Assembly: GCA_002293125.1 (NCBI GenBank)
Contig: DBCR01000038.1
Span: forward strand, 294 to 62,311
DNA length: 62,018 nt
Direction: 5' to 3'
Origin: Opitutia bacterium UBA953
Lineage (GTDB): Bacteria; Verrucomicrobiota; Verrucomicrobiia; Opitutales; UBA953
Part shown: piece by piece, positions 38,114 through 46,865 of the stretch
Layout of the letters: every line of letters begins with the position of its first letter
Position numbering within the stretch: the stretch's first letter is position 1
Program-made: the position numbers and the translations under genes
Notes under the pieces: model-generated
What the model was told of the DNA's origin: nothing
The model's input: only the letters and a program-made list of their open reading frames with translations
Databases searched by the model: none

Positions 38114-38959
38114 TCAGTTGTGCCTAGGCGGGGCCTTGGGCGAGAGGGCGAGGCGGAATTGGTTCAGGCAGCGTTGATCGGGCGTGGTGTCCACGATCGC
38201 GAACGTCACGCGACGGAACGCACCCTTGAAGGGGCCATCGAGTGCCTGTCGGAAAAGGTCGGCGATGAGCCCGGGGTCGTTGGCGAAGTTGCCGCAGCCC
38301 CAGGCCCCGAGTACGAGGGTGTCATGGCCGTTGGCTTGGGCGGTCGCGAGCACCTTGACGATGCGGGCGCTCATGGCTCCGGGGATCTTCGCTTGGTCGA
38401 GCGGGGGGACGTCGCGGGCGTCGCAGGCGGCGGCTGAAACGAAGGCGATCTTGAAGGGCGTCTCGAGCATGCGATGCTCATCGTCCCGGAAGACGGGGAC
38501 GTCCGGGGAATAGATCATCGCATCCGAGCGGAGTGCGTTGCCCTGCTGCAGATGGAAGGCATACATCGGTCCGCCGAGCAGACAGGCGAAGAGGGCCGTC
38601 GAGCGACAGTGGTATTCCTCCTGCGCGCGTTCGCCGGCCAGAAAGCCGCCGCCGGCGACGATCGGTGAGGCGAAGTTAAGCACCAGCGTCCGCAGTCCGG
38701 CCGCATCGTGACGGGCGGCGGCGGAGAGGGATGTCTCTTCCGTCACTTCGATGGCCGTCGGGTGCGATCCCGTACGAGGGGAGGTATGCCGATGGTCGGG
38801 CGGCAGGTGGGTGGTCCGCGCCACCGCGTCGGCGATGTCTGCGGCGATATCGACCTGTTGGCTGGTCGGCGAGGCGTAGAGGCCTAGCTCGATGACCTTC
38901 ATCGCCTCGCGCCCCAGTTTATTAGCGAGTTCTCGTGGAATTTTGGGGTCGAAGGGCAT
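38114..38959 (-). CDS. Bacterial-type poly(ADP-ribose) glycohydrolase-like protein (TIGR02452-like)
   Basis: 281-residue macrodomain-type hydrolase. The PARG signature GGG-x7-QEE is complete: GGG at 103-105 and QEE at 113-115, with the preceding LVLNFASPIVAGGG. VLGAWGCGNFANDP forms the distal ADP-ribose pocket. It removes ADP-ribose polymers or related modifications in the cytoplasm. The ATG at 38959 was chosen; an upstream ATG at 38980 adds seven residues. The next gene, HDAC-like, diverges 105 bases away. Confidence 0.9.
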   Translation of the reverse strand: MPFDPKIPRELANKLGREAMKVIELGLYASPTSQQVDIAADIADAVARTTHLPPDHRHTSPRTGSHPTAIEVTEETSLSAAARHDAAGLRTLVLNFASPIVAGGGFLAGERAQEEYHCRSTALFACLLGGPMYAFHLQQGNALRSDAMIYSPDVPVFRDDEHRMLETPFKIAFVSAAACDARDVPPLDQAKIPGAMSARIVKVLATAQANGHDTLVLGAWGCGNFANDPGLIADLFRQALDGPFKGAFRRVTFAIVDTTPDQRCLNQFRLALSPKAPPRHN

Positions 38960-39064
38960 GGTCGGCGACGTCTTGACCATGGCGAAGCATCGGCCCGAAG
39001 CCAACCGCAACCTATGACAGGGGGTGGATTTGACGGGGCGGCTGGTTGTGGGCATAACATCGTC

Positions 39065-39934
39065 ATGTCGCAGCCGCCGCTCACCGTCTTCTATAGCCCC
39101 ACCTACGTGGTCGAAGGTAGGACCGAGACCGTCACCAAGTCCAAGCTGGTCGCGGAGATGATCGAAGCGGGCAAGGCGGGTGAGGTCTGGCTCGAGGCGC
39201 CCAAACTCGCGACGCGCAAGGAGCTCGAACTCATTCATACGCCCGAGCACGTGCGTAGTACCTTCGAGGACAAAGGTAGTTTCCTGGAGGTCGGCCCTTG
39301 GTCGCAGCCCTTGCTGGACAGCATCCTCGCCTCGACCGGTGGCATGCGTGATGCCGTCAAGGAGGCGTTGAAGAACGGCCGCTCCGGCAGTCTTTCCAGC
39401 GGGCTGCACCATGCGCGCAAAAATTCAGGGAACGGCTTCTGCCAGTTCAATGGCCTGGCCCTCGCCGCGCTTGAGGCCCTCAAGAAGGTCAAGACCGTCG
39501 GCATCCTGGACCTAGATGCGCACGCGGGCGGAGGTACTTTCGACATCCTTGGCGACCATCAGCAGGTCTATCTCGCTGATGTCACCGTAAACTCGTTCGA
39601 CTCCTGGGAGCCGTCCGATCCGGCCCGGCACTTCTACGTCGAGGTCGACAGCCCGAAGGGCTACCTCGGACACGTCGAGGACGCGCTGCACTCCTTGGAG
39701 CGCGTGGATTTCCTCATCTATAACGCCGGCATGGACACCTATGAGAAAGCCGGCGGCATGAAGGGCATCACCAAGGACATCATCCGTAAGCGCGAGAAGG
39801 TCGTCGTCCAGTGGGCGCGGGCCAGGAAGATCCCGCACATCTTCGCCTTGGCTGGCGGCTATAAGTGGGGAGGCCTGACCTTGGAGCAGGTGGCCGAGTT
39901 GCACCTTGAGACCGTCAAGGTCTTCGCCGCCTGA
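39065..39934 (+). CDS. Histone-deacetylase-like family protein
   Basis: 289-residue zinc-dependent deacetylase-fold protein. The His pair GLHHA (115-116), zinc ligands DLDAH (Asp151, His153) and GMD (Asp224), and the GGY segment near the C-terminus are present. In place of the usual HxGNG loop it has DAHAGGG, which is still glycine-rich. Bacterial members act on polyamines, acetylated small molecules or proteins. The ATG at 39065 was chosen over 39014 because SQPPLTVFYSPTY is the family start. Stop abuts the next convergent stop. Confidence 0.85.
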   Translation: MSQPPLTVFYSPTYVVEGRTETVTKSKLVAEMIEAGKAGEVWLEAPKLATRKELELIHTPEHVRSTFEDKGSFLEVGPWSQPLLDSILASTGGMRDAVKEALKNGRSGSLSSGLHHARKNSGNGFCQFNGLALAALEALKKVKTVGILDLDAHAGGGTFDILGDHQQVYLADVTVNSFDSWEPSDPARHFYVEVDSPKGYLGHVEDALHSLERVDFLIYNAGMDTYEKAGGMKGITKDIIRKREKVVVQWARARKIPHIFALAGGYKWGGLTLEQVAELHLETVKVFAA

Positions 39935-40273
39935 TTATTCCGGCTTCGGGATGTTTAATTCCTGAAGTCGGAAGGCGCCGCTTTCCGTCGGCAGCACCAC
40001 GAACAGCTTGCAGGCGCGGCTCTGGGCCAGCGCGACCATCACGTGCCATTGCGCCTGCGGGACGCTTGCGACGACGAACATCGGCATCGCGCCGGGTTCG
40101 GTGCCGGAGGGTTCCTCGATCGCCACGCCCTTGTGGTCGACATCGAAATTGTGCGCCAGCCACTTGCCGAGTTCCTTGGCGAGGCCGCGCATATCAGACG
40201 TGCCGGCCTCCACTTTGGATTGGTCGACGAGAGCCCAGAGCGGGATGGCGAAGTTATGTTCCAGATCAGCCAT
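39935..40273 (-). CDS. Hypothetical protein
   Basis: 112-residue soluble protein with an alpha/beta-looking sequence: MPMFVVASVPQAQWHVMVAL and CKLFVVLPTESGAF suggest buried strands. No motif or family is recognised. It follows purA on the same strand by 21 bases and may be cotranscribed. Confidence 0.65.
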   Translation of the reverse strand: MADLEHNFAIPLWALVDQSKVEAGTSDMRGLAKELGKWLAHNFDVDHKGVAIEEPSGTEPGAMPMFVVASVPQAQWHVMVALAQSRACKLFVVLPTESGAFRLQELNIPKPE

Positions 40274-40294
40274 CGGCGCGGCAGCGGAGGTGAG

Positions 40295-41842
40295 TCAGGC
40301 CTGCTTGATGAGCTCGGCCGTCGCGGGGACGTCGGAGATGATCTGGTCAGGGTCCGGACCCACGCCGATGTAGCGAAGGTTCGGGAGGGTGGGCAGGGAA
40401 CCGCCGCGGGAAGCCAGTCGGATGATCTCGGTCATCGTGAAGGCCACGTAGCGACGGGCTTCAGCCGGTAGCTGGGCGTAGGAGCGCACCTTGGTGATAT
40501 CGGCCGTCCAGCTAGGCAGGGTGGCGTAGATGGGCTGTAGCGTGCGGCGCACCGCGTCGTTACGAGGGACGCCGGAAACGACCTTGCCGGCGGCGTCGCG
40601 GTAGCCCGTGCAGACGAGCAGGTCGCCACCCTTCCATTCGCCGTGGGGCGAGAGGGCGTCGAGCTTGTTCAGGACGATGTCGTCATAGCCGCCGTAGCGG
40701 AGGGCGTCGGCCTTCTCGACCAGGTCGGACCAGCCGACCATGCGTTGACGGCCGGTGCTCGTGCCGAATTCCAGCTTCGCGAGGGCGCGCTGGAGCGGGT
40801 GTTCTTCCGGCATCTTCGTCAGGAAGATGTGCGTGCCGACCTTCGTGTCGTAGGCCTTGCAGCAGCCGACCGTGTGGATCGCCTGGACCGGGATGCCGGC
40901 GGACTGGAAGAACTCCGGCGTGTAAGTGTGGGAGGCCGTGACGTTCGGGGCAAAGCCCGCACGCTTGTCGAGCCAGTAGGCCTGGCCGAACTCGCCGATG
41001 ATGCGGCGATCGGCGGCGAGGTCGCCGAGGATGCGTTCGCGGACATCGCCGATGGCGTGAGCGAGAGCGGCACCGGCCTGCCAGTAGCATTCGAGGACGG
41101 CGGCGTGGTCGAACGTGAACGGCTCCTTGCCGGCGAAGCGGGTGAAGTCGAATTCCGCCGCCGCGAACACGCCGGATTCGATGGCACCCTTGTTGGCGCG
41201 CAGTTCGGCATCGGTGAGCTTGGCGAAGAGGCCGGCCCACTTCTCGGGCGAAAGCTTGCAGACGTCGCGCACGATGGAGGCGGCGCGGTTCAGGCGGGCC
41301 GAAAGGCGCGTCGCGTAGTCGGCCTTGGCGCCCAGGAATTCAGAATAGTGAATCTGGAACTGGCCGACTTCATCGGCGTAAGCCGGCGTGATGCCGCGAC
41401 CGGTGGAGCCGCGGGCTTCGTGGCCGAGCACGTTGATACGGTAGTCTTCCCAGGCCAGGTCGAGGATGCGGTGGGAGACGTCGCTGATCATGCAGCGTTC
41501 GTCGATGAGCAGGCGAGTGAGGACCGGGATGCCGATCTTCTCGAGTGGCAGCGCTTCCCAGAGGGCCTTGCGTGGGTCGGCGACGACACCGGAGCCGAGG
41601 GCCAGGCAAGCGACATCATGTTCGGCGACGCCGCCCGGGAGCAGGTTGAGTTTCAGGCCGGCGACCGTGTGGCCCGAGTTGGCGCCGCCGTTGACCTTGA
41701 GGACCGTGCCGACCACGTCGCGACGACCCGTGAGGGCTTGGAGTTCGCGAACGATCTCGGGGATGAGGCGGCCCTTGCCTTCGTCTCCCATGCTGATGCC
41801 GACATCGGCGATGAGGTTGCTCTTAAAGGGGGTGAGTGCCAT
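40295..41842 (-). CDS. purA: Adenylosuccinate synthetase, long divergent form
   Basis: Catalyses IMP + Asp + GTP to adenylosuccinate in AMP synthesis. The P-loop GDEGKG (19-24) keeps the catalytic Asp20, GGANSGHT (52-59) keeps His58, and GSTGRG (145-150) and GRQRMVGW are recognisable. However, the protein has 515 residues, about 85 more than usual, the excess being a helical insertion near 160-280. The usual EGAQG loop reads EFGQ (284-287) and GGNNAGHT reads GGANSGHT. Possibly a lineage-specific housekeeping enzyme or a paralogue. Confidence 0.82.
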   Translation of the reverse strand: MALTPFKSNLIADVGISMGDEGKGRLIPEIVRELQALTGRRDVVGTVLKVNGGANSGHTVAGLKLNLLPGGVAEHDVACLALGSGVVADPRKALWEALPLEKIGIPVLTRLLIDERCMISDVSHRILDLAWEDYRINVLGHEARGSTGRGITPAYADEVGQFQIHYSEFLGAKADYATRLSARLNRAASIVRDVCKLSPEKWAGLFAKLTDAELRANKGAIESGVFAAAEFDFTRFAGKEPFTFDHAAVLECYWQAGAALAHAIGDVRERILGDLAADRRIIGEFGQAYWLDKRAGFAPNVTASHTYTPEFFQSAGIPVQAIHTVGCCKAYDTKVGTHIFLTKMPEEHPLQRALAKLEFGTSTGRQRMVGWSDLVEKADALRYGGYDDIVLNKLDALSPHGEWKGGDLLVCTGYRDAAGKVVSGVPRNDAVRRTLQPIYATLPSWTADITKVRSYAQLPAEARRYVAFTMTEIIRLASRGGSLPTLPNLRYIGVGPDPDQIISDVPATAELIKQA

Positions 41843-41905
41843 GGGCAGGAGAGGGGAGGCGGGCGGGTGAAGCCGTCCGCAAGAGGGTGAAGGCGTCGGT
41901 GAGGC

Positions 41906-43309
41906 TTAGGCCGTTGCGCCCTTCTGGCGTTCGTAGAAGTCGTTGATCTTCTTGGCGACGTCGCGATAACCCGAGTCGGCCATGTAGATGATCTTGTATT
42001 CGTCGACGGCTTCCTTGTCCTTGCCCATCTTCTCGAAGGTGTCGCCGAGGGAGTAGATGATGTCCTTCTTCAGGTCGTTCATCATTGGGACTTCGCTCTT
42101 GGCGGCGGTCAGTTGCTCGATGGCGAGGTCGTACTTGCCGCCCTGCGAGAAGGCGCGGCCGATAGCGAGGAGGGCTGGCTGGCGGAACTTCGGGTTACGT
42201 TGAGCGTACTGGAGCTGCTGGACGGCGTCTTCGAGGCGATTGGCGGCAAGGAGGAGGGTGCCGAGCTCGAAGCGGTAGCCGAAATCGTTCGGGTAGCGTT
42301 CGACCAGCGCGATGGAGGTCTTCAGGCGGAAGTCGTTGAGCTCGATTTCGTTCTTGGCGAGGGCGTCCTTGCTGGCGGAGTCGGCCGGGTTAGCGGTGAT
42401 AGCCTCGCGGAGCTGCTTGGAGTTGCGCTCGTACCGGCGGATGACGAGGTCACTTTCCTGACGCTCAAGGGAGGTGTCGGCTTTACCGAGGGTCGTCAGG
42501 CGGCCGCGCTGCAGCCAGGCGATCGAGCTGTCGAGGTCTTCGGCGATGAGGAACATGCGGACGATCTCGCGGTAGAGGTCGAGGCTGTCCGGGGAAGCCT
42601 GGATTTTCTGGGCGAGTTCGGCGGCCTGAGCGAGGGCGGTGGCCGAGTCGGTGACGGTACGGGCGGACTGGTCGAGGCGGAGGGCTTCGTCCTTGTCTTT
42701 GAGCTTGGACTGGAAGTCGCCTTTGTCTTCCCAGTTGCCCTTCTTCATCGTCTTGTTGACCGAAGCCTTACGAACGGCTTCTTGGAGGTCGCCGTTGCCG
42801 GGGAAGAGTTTCAGGCCCTTGTCGGCGGCGTTCAAGGCGTTGTCGTTTTCGCCGGCGGCGATCCAGACGTTGGCGAGGTCGACGAAGTGCTGGATCTGCG
42901 AAGGCTCGTTGGCGCAGAGTTCTTCGTAGGCGAAGGCGGCGAGCTCGTGAAACTCCAACTTAATGGCGGCGAGGGCGATGGTCTTGTTCGCGTTGGAGTC
43001 GATCGGCTTCTTGGCGAGGACTTCTTCGGCGGCGGCGATGGCGGCGAGCGGGTCGGACTCCACGGACTTGGCAATCTTACCGGAGGTCAGGGCGCCGGTG
43101 ATGCCGTCAAAGAGACCTTTCTTGGTTCCGTGGAGGGCTTTCTGGGCCCTACGGAGGGTGCGACGCACTTCGATGCAGCCCGGATTACGGACAAGGATGC
43201 CCGTGAGGACTTCGACGGCGTACTGGGGGTTTGCCTTCAGCTGCTGGTCCGCGGCGGTGATCTGTTTCTGGAGCCGGGGATCGAGCTCGGTAAGGGCGAC
43301 TTTTTTCAT
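41906..43309 (-). CDS. TPR-repeat protein
   Basis: 467 residues with no export signal. Repeated TPR-type helices are clear from about 85 on, for example around LAAIAAAEEVLAKKP, ALNAADKGLKLFPG, YRFELGTLLLAANRLEDA and the C-terminal YSLGDTFEKMGKDKEAVDEY. It is a helical protein-interaction scaffold; no catalytic domain is visible. It stands alone between purA and the SET-gene operon. Confidence 0.82.
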   Translation of the reverse strand: MKKVALTELDPRLQKQITAADQQLKANPQYAVEVLTGILVRNPGCIEVRRTLRRAQKALHGTKKGLFDGITGALTSGKIAKSVESDPLAAIAAAEEVLAKKPIDSNANKTIALAAIKLEFHELAAFAYEELCANEPSQIQHFVDLANVWIAAGENDNALNAADKGLKLFPGNGDLQEAVRKASVNKTMKKGNWEDKGDFQSKLKDKDEALRLDQSARTVTDSATALAQAAELAQKIQASPDSLDLYREIVRMFLIAEDLDSSIAWLQRGRLTTLGKADTSLERQESDLVIRRYERNSKQLREAITANPADSASKDALAKNEIELNDFRLKTSIALVERYPNDFGYRFELGTLLLAANRLEDAVQQLQYAQRNPKFRQPALLAIGRAFSQGGKYDLAIEQLTAAKSEVPMMNDLKKDIIYSLGDTFEKMGKDKEAVDEYKIIYMADSGYRDVAKKINDFYERQKGATA

Positions 43310-43360
43310 GGAGAAATAGGCTGATTGACCTGCGAAAAATGACCTTCCAGATGCGAGTGG

Positions 43361-43825
43361 TCAATCCCTTGGACGTGAAAAACGCAGGTGGCGGCGGAGG
43401 GCCGGTCGGAGAGGGTCGGCGATAATCCGACCGACGCAGTCCGTGGCCCCGCAGGCACACGGGTGAAAGAGGCTTTCAGCCAATGAAAACCCATAGTCGA
43501 AGGTGATTTCCTCGGCGGCGTCGATCGGGCGCAGGGCGGTCAGCCAAGCCAAGGATTCCTCTTCGTCCCAGATGAGTTCGGCGTTCGGTTGGCAGGCATG
43601 GTTGGCGTGCCGCGAGGGGTTATCGGCTGAAGAGCCGTCCAACCAGCGCCCCGGGGTGATTTCCAAGGCGTAGACCTTGCCGCCGGGGGACGATTCCAAG
43701 GGAGGTTCCGAGGTCGTCGGGCCGGAGTAGGGCGCGATGCGTTCGCCGGGTGCGAACTCCCGCTTCGCGAAGAGGCCGAGGCCGGCGATAGGTGAGGGGC
43801 GCGACTCGACGTCAGCGGTGCTCAT
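43361..43825 (-). CDS. SET-domain methyltransferase
   Basis: 154-residue lysine-methyltransferase-type SET domain. GLGLFAKREFAPGE is the typical opening; NHACQPN (75-81) and EITFDYG (106-112) form the pseudoknot; a post-SET zinc site is present as CACG (123-126) and Cys130. Size is that of a stand-alone SET domain. Third gene of the panB-gpsA-SET operon, overlapping gpsA by four bases. Protein substrate unknown. Confidence 0.9.
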   Translation of the reverse strand: MSTADVESRPSPIAGLGLFAKREFAPGERIAPYSGPTTSEPPLESSPGGKVYALEITPGRWLDGSSADNPSRHANHACQPNAELIWDEEESLAWLTALRPIDAAEEITFDYGFSLAESLFHPCACGATDCVGRIIADPLRPALRRHLRFSRPRD

Positions 43826-44823
43826 GCCTCCGAACGGAGGTCGCGGGTCATCAACGCGACGACGCCCGCGCGGGGATCAAGTCCCTTGTAGAGGATCGCG
43901 TGCAGGCAGAAAAGAATGGGAGCTTCGAGGCCTCGGCTGGTCGCCAGCTGAGAAAGGGCTTCGGCGGCGCGGTGGCCTTCGACGGCTTCCTTGCGGGAGG
44001 CGAGTGCGGCGAGCGTACCTTGCGGGTCCTTGGCCAGCTGTTCTCCGAGGGAACGGTTGCGGCTCCAAGAGCCGTGGGCAGTGGCCATCAGGTCGCCGAC
44101 TCCTCCCAGTCCGAGGAAGGTTTCTGGGCGAGCGCCCAGGGCCTCGCCGAGACGGGCCATTTCCTGCAACGAGCGCGTGAGCATCGCGGCCTTGGCGTTG
44201 GAGCCGAGGCCGAGGCCATCGCACAGGCCGGCGCCCAGCGCATAGACGTTCTTGAGCGTGCCGCCGATCTCGACACCGATGAGGTCGGTCGAGGTGTAGG
44301 CGCGGAGCGTCGGCCCGCTGACGACTGCTTGGACATCCTTAAGGAGCGCGTCGTCCGTGATCGCGGCGAGCACGAGGGCGGTCGGGAGCCCGCGGGCAAC
44401 TTCGTCGGCGTTGCTCGGTCCGCTGAGCGTGCCGACTGGGATCGGGCCGAAGGCGTCGGCCATCATCTCGGACGGGCGACGCAGCGTGGTGAGATCAAGG
44501 CCTTTGCAGAGCGAGATGGCCATCTTGGTCGACGAGCCGCGGACGGCTGGGCCGATGGACTTGAGTAATTCCGGCAGGCCTTTGGAGGGGCAGGCGAGGA
44601 AGACCAGGTCGGCGTCCATTAGTGCCGGGAGAGGTTCGAGTCCGATCTGAATCGAATCATCGAGGCGGTGTCCGGGTAGGTATTCCTTGTTCTCGCGCGT
44701 GGTGGCGAGGGCGAGGGCTTGTTCGGCCCGGCGTGGGACGAGCGTGACGGTCTGGCCTTGGCGGGCGAGGTGGATAGCCATGGCCGTTCCCCATCCGCCG
44801 GCTCCGAAGATGACGCAGTTCAT
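43822..44823 (-). CDS. gpsA: Glycerol-3-phosphate dehydrogenase [NAD(P)+]
   Basis: Makes sn-glycerol 3-phosphate for phospholipid synthesis from dihydroxyacetone phosphate. The 333 residues start with the Rossmann motif VIFGAGGWGTAMA. SLCKGLD, GPSNADEVARGLP and the catalytic lysine segment GTLKNVYALGAGLCDGLGLGSN are in the family order. Overlaps panB upstream and the SET gene downstream by four bases each. Confidence 0.96.
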   Translation of the reverse strand: MNCVIFGAGGWGTAMAIHLARQGQTVTLVPRRAEQALALATTRENKEYLPGHRLDDSIQIGLEPLPALMDADLVFLACPSKGLPELLKSIGPAVRGSSTKMAISLCKGLDLTTLRRPSEMMADAFGPIPVGTLSGPSNADEVARGLPTALVLAAITDDALLKDVQAVVSGPTLRAYTSTDLIGVEIGGTLKNVYALGAGLCDGLGLGSNAKAAMLTRSLQEMARLGEALGARPETFLGLGGVGDLMATAHGSWSRNRSLGEQLAKDPQGTLAALASRKEAVEGHRAAEALSQLATSRGLEAPILFCLHAILYKGLDPRAGVVALMTRDLRSEA

Positions 44824-45587
44824 TTGGATTTCTTGGCGCGGACCTTGGTGGCCCAGCGGCGGACGGCCGCGACCGCGTCACGGTGCAGGTTGGCTTCTGG
44901 TCGCGCGAAGGGCGGCGGTTCGGGAGTGAGGCCGAGCAAGTCGTGGATGACGAGGATCTGGCCGTCGCAGCCGCGGCCGGAGCCGATGCCGATGGTCGGG
45001 ATGGACACCGCCTCGGTGATCTTCGGCATGAATTTCTCGTCGACGCATTCGACCACGATAGCGAAGGCGCCGGCCGCGGCCACGGCTTGGGCGTCGATCA
45101 GGATTTGTTTCTGATCTTCCGGCGTGAGTCCGCGACGGCGATAGCCGGCGGAGTGGACGCGCTGCGGGAGCATGCCGACGTGGCCCATGACGGGGATGCC
45201 GGCATCGACGAGGCGCACGATGGCCGGGGCAAGCGAGGCACCGCCTTCGATCTTCACCGCCTTGACGCCGCCTTCTTGCAGGAATCGCCGGCAATAGCTG
45301 AGGAGCTTGGGAAAGCTATCATGGGCCAGGCCGAAGGGGAGGTCACCTACCACCAGGGCTTCCGTCTTGGCGCGGGCGACGGCGGCGGAGTGGTGGAGCA
45401 TCATGTCCAGGGTGACGCCGACCGTGTCAGGGAGCCCGAGGACGGTATTGCCCAAGGAGTCGCCGACAAGGATGAGGTCGGCGCCGCCGGCGTCCGCGAT
45501 ACGGGCCGTGCTCATATCGTAGGCGGTCAGGCAGACGATGGGCCGGACGCCTTTGAGGGCGCGGAGGGACCGGGTGGTGGACTTCAC
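44820..45587 (-). CDS. panB: 3-methyl-2-oxobutanoate hydroxymethyltransferase
   Basis: First committed step of pantothenate synthesis, transferring a hydroxymethyl group from methylene-tetrahydrofolate to 2-oxoisovalerate. Features: LTAYDMSTARIAD, LVGDSLGNTVLG (metal ligand Asp), KIEGG and GHVGMLPQ. I chose the GTG at 45587 (255 residues), which matches the family start and clears the divergent gene; ATGs at 45665 and further up would overlap it. First gene of the operon. Confidence 0.94.
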   Translation of the reverse strand: MKSTTRSLRALKGVRPIVCLTAYDMSTARIADAGGADLILVGDSLGNTVLGLPDTVGVTLDMMLHHSAAVARAKTEALVVGDLPFGLAHDSFPKLLSYCRRFLQEGGVKAVKIEGGASLAPAIVRLVDAGIPVMGHVGMLPQRVHSAGYRRRGLTPEDQKQILIDAQAVAAAGAFAIVVECVDEKFMPKITEAVSIPTIGIGSGRGCDGQILVIHDLLGLTPEPPPFARPEANLHRDAVAAVRRWATKVRAKKSK

Positions 45588-45651
45588 GCCTTTGGACTTA
45601 CCCAGAGACGCTCCGCTTGTAAAGCGTGGGTAAAGGGTGTATGCAGGGGAT

Positions 45652-45915
45652 GTGTTGAGTCGCATCGCCAAGCTGTTCCGCAAGCCCGATTACCGGGTGA
45701 ACGCCTACGCCCATAAGGATCTTTCGGCCGCGACCAAGCTAGCCTGGCATGCGCGCCTTAAGTTGCTCCTGAGCGCGCGTCGCGGATTGGATCATGCGGC
45801 AGAGACGCCGGAAATCTGGGCCCGTCATCGGAAATGGGTCCTGCTCGCGCTGGCCTTGGTGGTGGCGTGGGTGCTGGCCGAGAGCGCCGTCGCCTGGAAT
45901 TTCTTCGAGGGTTGA
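45652..45915 (+). CDS. Small single-pass membrane protein
   Basis: 87 residues starting at GTG 45652 (MLSRIAKLFRK): a basic amphipathic N-terminus, a helical middle and one hydrophobic segment near the C-terminus (WVLLALALVVAWVLA), ending WNFFEG. A tail-anchored or N-in topology is likely. No family known. Divergent from panB; a GTG at 45637 is an alternative start. A perfect hairpin overlaps its stop. Confidence 0.6.
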   Translation: MLSRIAKLFRKPDYRVNAYAHKDLSAATKLAWHARLKLLLSARRGLDHAAETPEIWARHRKWVLLALALVVAWVLAESAVAWNFFEG

Positions 45916-45923
45916 AACCCTCG
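45906..45923. terminator. Hairpin between convergent genes
   Basis: Perfect 8-bp stem CGAGGGTT / AACCCTCG with a 2-base gap overlapping the stop of the small membrane protein gene. No clear T run follows on either strand, so termination is only possible. Confidence 0.4.
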
Positions 45924-45929
45924 GGTTCT

Positions 45930-46784
45930 TCAGATGTGGCCGAAGCCGAAGAGGTCGATGCCGAGCTGCTTGGCGCGGGCGATGACGGCCGGCTTGTCGA
46001 TGAGGATGACCGCATCCGCTTCGAGCGCGGCTTTCGTCACGCCGCCTTCGGCCATGCTCTCGAGCGTCTTGACGCCGAAGCAGGGGACATCGAAGCGCCA
46101 GTCTTGGGCGTGCTTCGCGGTCTTGACGAGGAGCATTTCTTTGCCGCCGGTCTGCGTGCAGCGGCGGAGCATGTTGTCGGTGCCTTCGAAGGCTTCGACG
46201 GCGATCACCGTGCCCTTGGCGGTGACGACGGATTGACCGACGTCGAGCCGGGCCATCTCGCGGGCCATGCGCGTTCCGAACTCAAGTTGGTCGTCGCCGA
46301 TGCCGCAGGCCCAGCCGGTCATGCAGCCTGGCGTGGCGAGGTGGTCCTCGAGAAAGATGCGCGCATCGAGCATGCGGACGCCGACTTTCTCGATTTCGAC
46401 GGAGATGGCGCCGAAGATCGTCTCGGCGTTGCGTTCCTTGAGGGAGGCCATCAGCGCGATGAGCTTCAGGTCCGGAACCATGCCCGTGAACAGTTTGCGA
46501 GGGGTGACTTGGCCGGCCATCACGGCGCCGGCGGCACCGAGTTCCTGGAGGGCGTCGAGCATCTGGCCGAGCTTGCCGACGGGGATGGCGCGATGGTCGG
46601 CGGGGGCGAAGGTGGCGATGAGGGCCGGGTCGGTCTCTTCTTCAAAGGAGATCAACTTTATCTTGGCGCCGCGACCGCGGGCGCATTCGACGAGGAGGGT
46701 GGGGTAGCGGCCTTTGCCGGCGATGACCGCCACGGTCTGCGTGGGGTCGAAGCCCGGGGGGAGGAATCGCGAGGCTGACGCCAT
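45930..46784 (-). CDS. lpxI: UDP-2,3-diacylglucosamine diphosphatase LpxI
   Basis: Hydrolyses UDP-2,3-diacylglucosamine to lipid X in lipid A synthesis, showing that the host makes lipopolysaccharide. 284 residues of the DUF1009/LpxI type: VAVIAGKGRYPTLL, GAVMAGQV, and the C-terminal FEGTDNMLRRC and DVPCFGVKTLESM segments. ATG at 46784 chosen by family start. It is the alternative to LpxH and LpxG. Confidence 0.94.
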   Translation of the reverse strand: MASASRFLPPGFDPTQTVAVIAGKGRYPTLLVECARGRGAKIKLISFEEETDPALIATFAPADHRAIPVGKLGQMLDALQELGAAGAVMAGQVTPRKLFTGMVPDLKLIALMASLKERNAETIFGAISVEIEKVGVRMLDARIFLEDHLATPGCMTGWACGIGDDQLEFGTRMAREMARLDVGQSVVTAKGTVIAVEAFEGTDNMLRRCTQTGGKEMLLVKTAKHAQDWRFDVPCFGVKTLESMAEGGVTKAALEADAVILIDKPAVIARAKQLGIDLFGFGHI

Positions 46785-46865
46785 GGAGGCAGTGTTTCGG
46801 CGGAAGGGCTCGGGCTCAAGCCTGCTTTGGGTTGCCACCGGCGGCTGGCTGGAGCGTAATGCGCC

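Noticed and set aside
40295..41842. PurZ of the 2-aminoadenine pathway
   Set aside because: PurZ lacks the catalytic Asp of the P-loop, whereas GDEGKG with Asp20 is intact here.
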